This document shows, piece after piece, positions 5,240-5,442 of a stretch of 5,442 nucleotides of DNA; positions within the stretch are counted from its first letter, which is position 1; every line of letters starts with the position of its first letter. The notes beneath the pieces are model-generated. The model did not search any database, was not told where the DNA came from, and saw nothing but the letters and a program-made list of their open reading frames with translations. The position numbers and the translations under genes were made by a program. The stretch is from an uncultured Bacteroidales bacterium (GTDB lineage: Bacteria > Bacteroidota > Bacteroidia > Bacteroidales > P3), in assembly GCA_946540365.1 (NCBI GenBank), contig CAMNIH010000119.1:1-5442 (forward strand), given 5' to 3'.

Positions 5240-5442
5240 CTAGTCGTTCAGTGCCAGGCCACCGAGGGAGGTCTCTTTGTAGAGGCTGGGGAGGTCGTGG
5301 CCGGTGAGCTTCATTGTGCGGACCACCTTGTCGAAGCTGATGATGTGGCGGCCGTCGCTCATCATGGCGTAGATGTTGATGTCGAGGGCGCGGAGGGCGG
5401 CCATGGCGTTGCGCTCGATGCAGGGTATCTGCACCAGGCCGC
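5240..5442 (-). CDS. sdaA: L-serine ammonia-lyase (iron-sulphur type), C-terminal part
   Basis: The frame is open to the window edge and gives the last 66 residues, beginning [15 protein letters not shown] and ending [13 protein letters not shown]. The PCIERN segment and the closing K-E-T-S-x-GGLA motif are hallmarks of the alpha domain of 4Fe-4S L-serine ammonia-lyases (SdaA/SdaB type), cytoplasmic enzymes that convert L-serine to pyruvate and ammonium. The cysteine in PCIERN is expected to be a cluster ligand. In related structures, as I recall, the extreme C-terminus folds back to the active site, so changes in the tail could matter. Here the tail is LALND with TAG, whereas the orphan copy downstream has LALDN with TGA. 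This is consistent with the functional tail having been replaced by an incoming cassette. The N-terminal part lies outside the window, so whether the gene is one-chain or split alpha/beta cannot be told. Confidence 0.88.
   Translation of the reverse strand, partial: GLVQIPCIERNAMAALRALDINIYAMMSDGRHIISFDKVVRTMKLTGHDLPSLYKETSLGGLALND

Larger units (their letters stand above)
3884..5303 (-). mobile_element. Putative integrative cassette: ATPase gene between 51-bp direct repeats
   Basis: Two near-identical 51-bp direct repeats (3884-3934 and 5253-5303, offset 1369 bp) bracket the ATPase gene and its AT-rich promoter region. The repeats are the 3' coding end of the serine ammonia-lyase gene. The layout resembles attL/attR of elements that enter a gene's 3' end and restore it with their own copy. 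The contents are visibly lower in GC than the flanks. No integrase, transposase or terminal inverted repeat is present. This would therefore be a non-autonomous cassette, or the product of homologous recombination with a donor carrying the same serine ammonia-lyase-ATPase arrangement. The repeat is seen directly; mobility is inferred. Confidence 0.55.

Overview
The window looks like the chromosome of a high-GC member of the Bacteroidales (Bacteroidota). Three things point there. The start is the 3' end of an Na+-NQR subunit F gene of the type these anaerobes carry. Two promoters fit the Bacteroidota pattern TTTG-N19..21-TAnnTTTG. Most genes lack a strong Shine-Dalgarno sequence. Genus cannot be fixed from the sequence alone. 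Most of the window is GC-rich, with one line of era counting 67% G+C. The stretch from about 3935 to 5240 is visibly poorer, with one line of the ATPase gene counting 43%.

Layout: (1) 1-195, the C-terminus of NqrF on the + strand, followed by a 22-bp-period repeat and a probable terminator. (2) 196-563, a gene-free spacer with two minisatellites: eight 9-bp units that lack C apart from the last base, and about 14 7-bp units that are nearly G-free. (3) 564-1343, a secreted protein with degenerate RHS/YD-like repeats. (4) 1314-1521, a 105-bp tandem duplication that copies the last ten codons of that gene plus a hairpin element. (5) 1528-3623, a two-gene unit: era (ribosome-assembly GTPase) and, 8 nt later, a CPBP-family intramembrane protease with a large uncharacterised C-terminal domain. 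It ends in a textbook intrinsic terminator. (6) 3691-3843, a strong promoter whose -33 box lies in the terminator T-tract, driving a 36-codon ORF. (7) 3871-5303, on the - strand, an AAA+/DUF4143 ATPase gene bracketed by a 51-bp direct repeat. (8) 5240-5442, the 3' end of an L-serine ammonia-lyase gene on the - strand.

The most unusual part is (7)-(8). The direct repeat is the 3' end of the serine ammonia-lyase gene. One copy is the real tail of that gene; the other is an orphan lying 14 nt after the ATPase stop codon. This is the geometry of an element that enters the 3' end of a gene, supplies a replacement tail and pushes the old tail to the far side. The only cargo visible is one lower-GC ATPase gene with its own promoter, which holds two clear inverted repeats. 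No integrase or transposase is seen, so the cassette is either non-autonomous or was acquired by homologous recombination.

The housekeeping genes (nqrF, era, serine ammonia-lyase) share no pathway. The window is best read as core chromosome interrupted by repeat-rich spacers and one acquired ATPase cassette.
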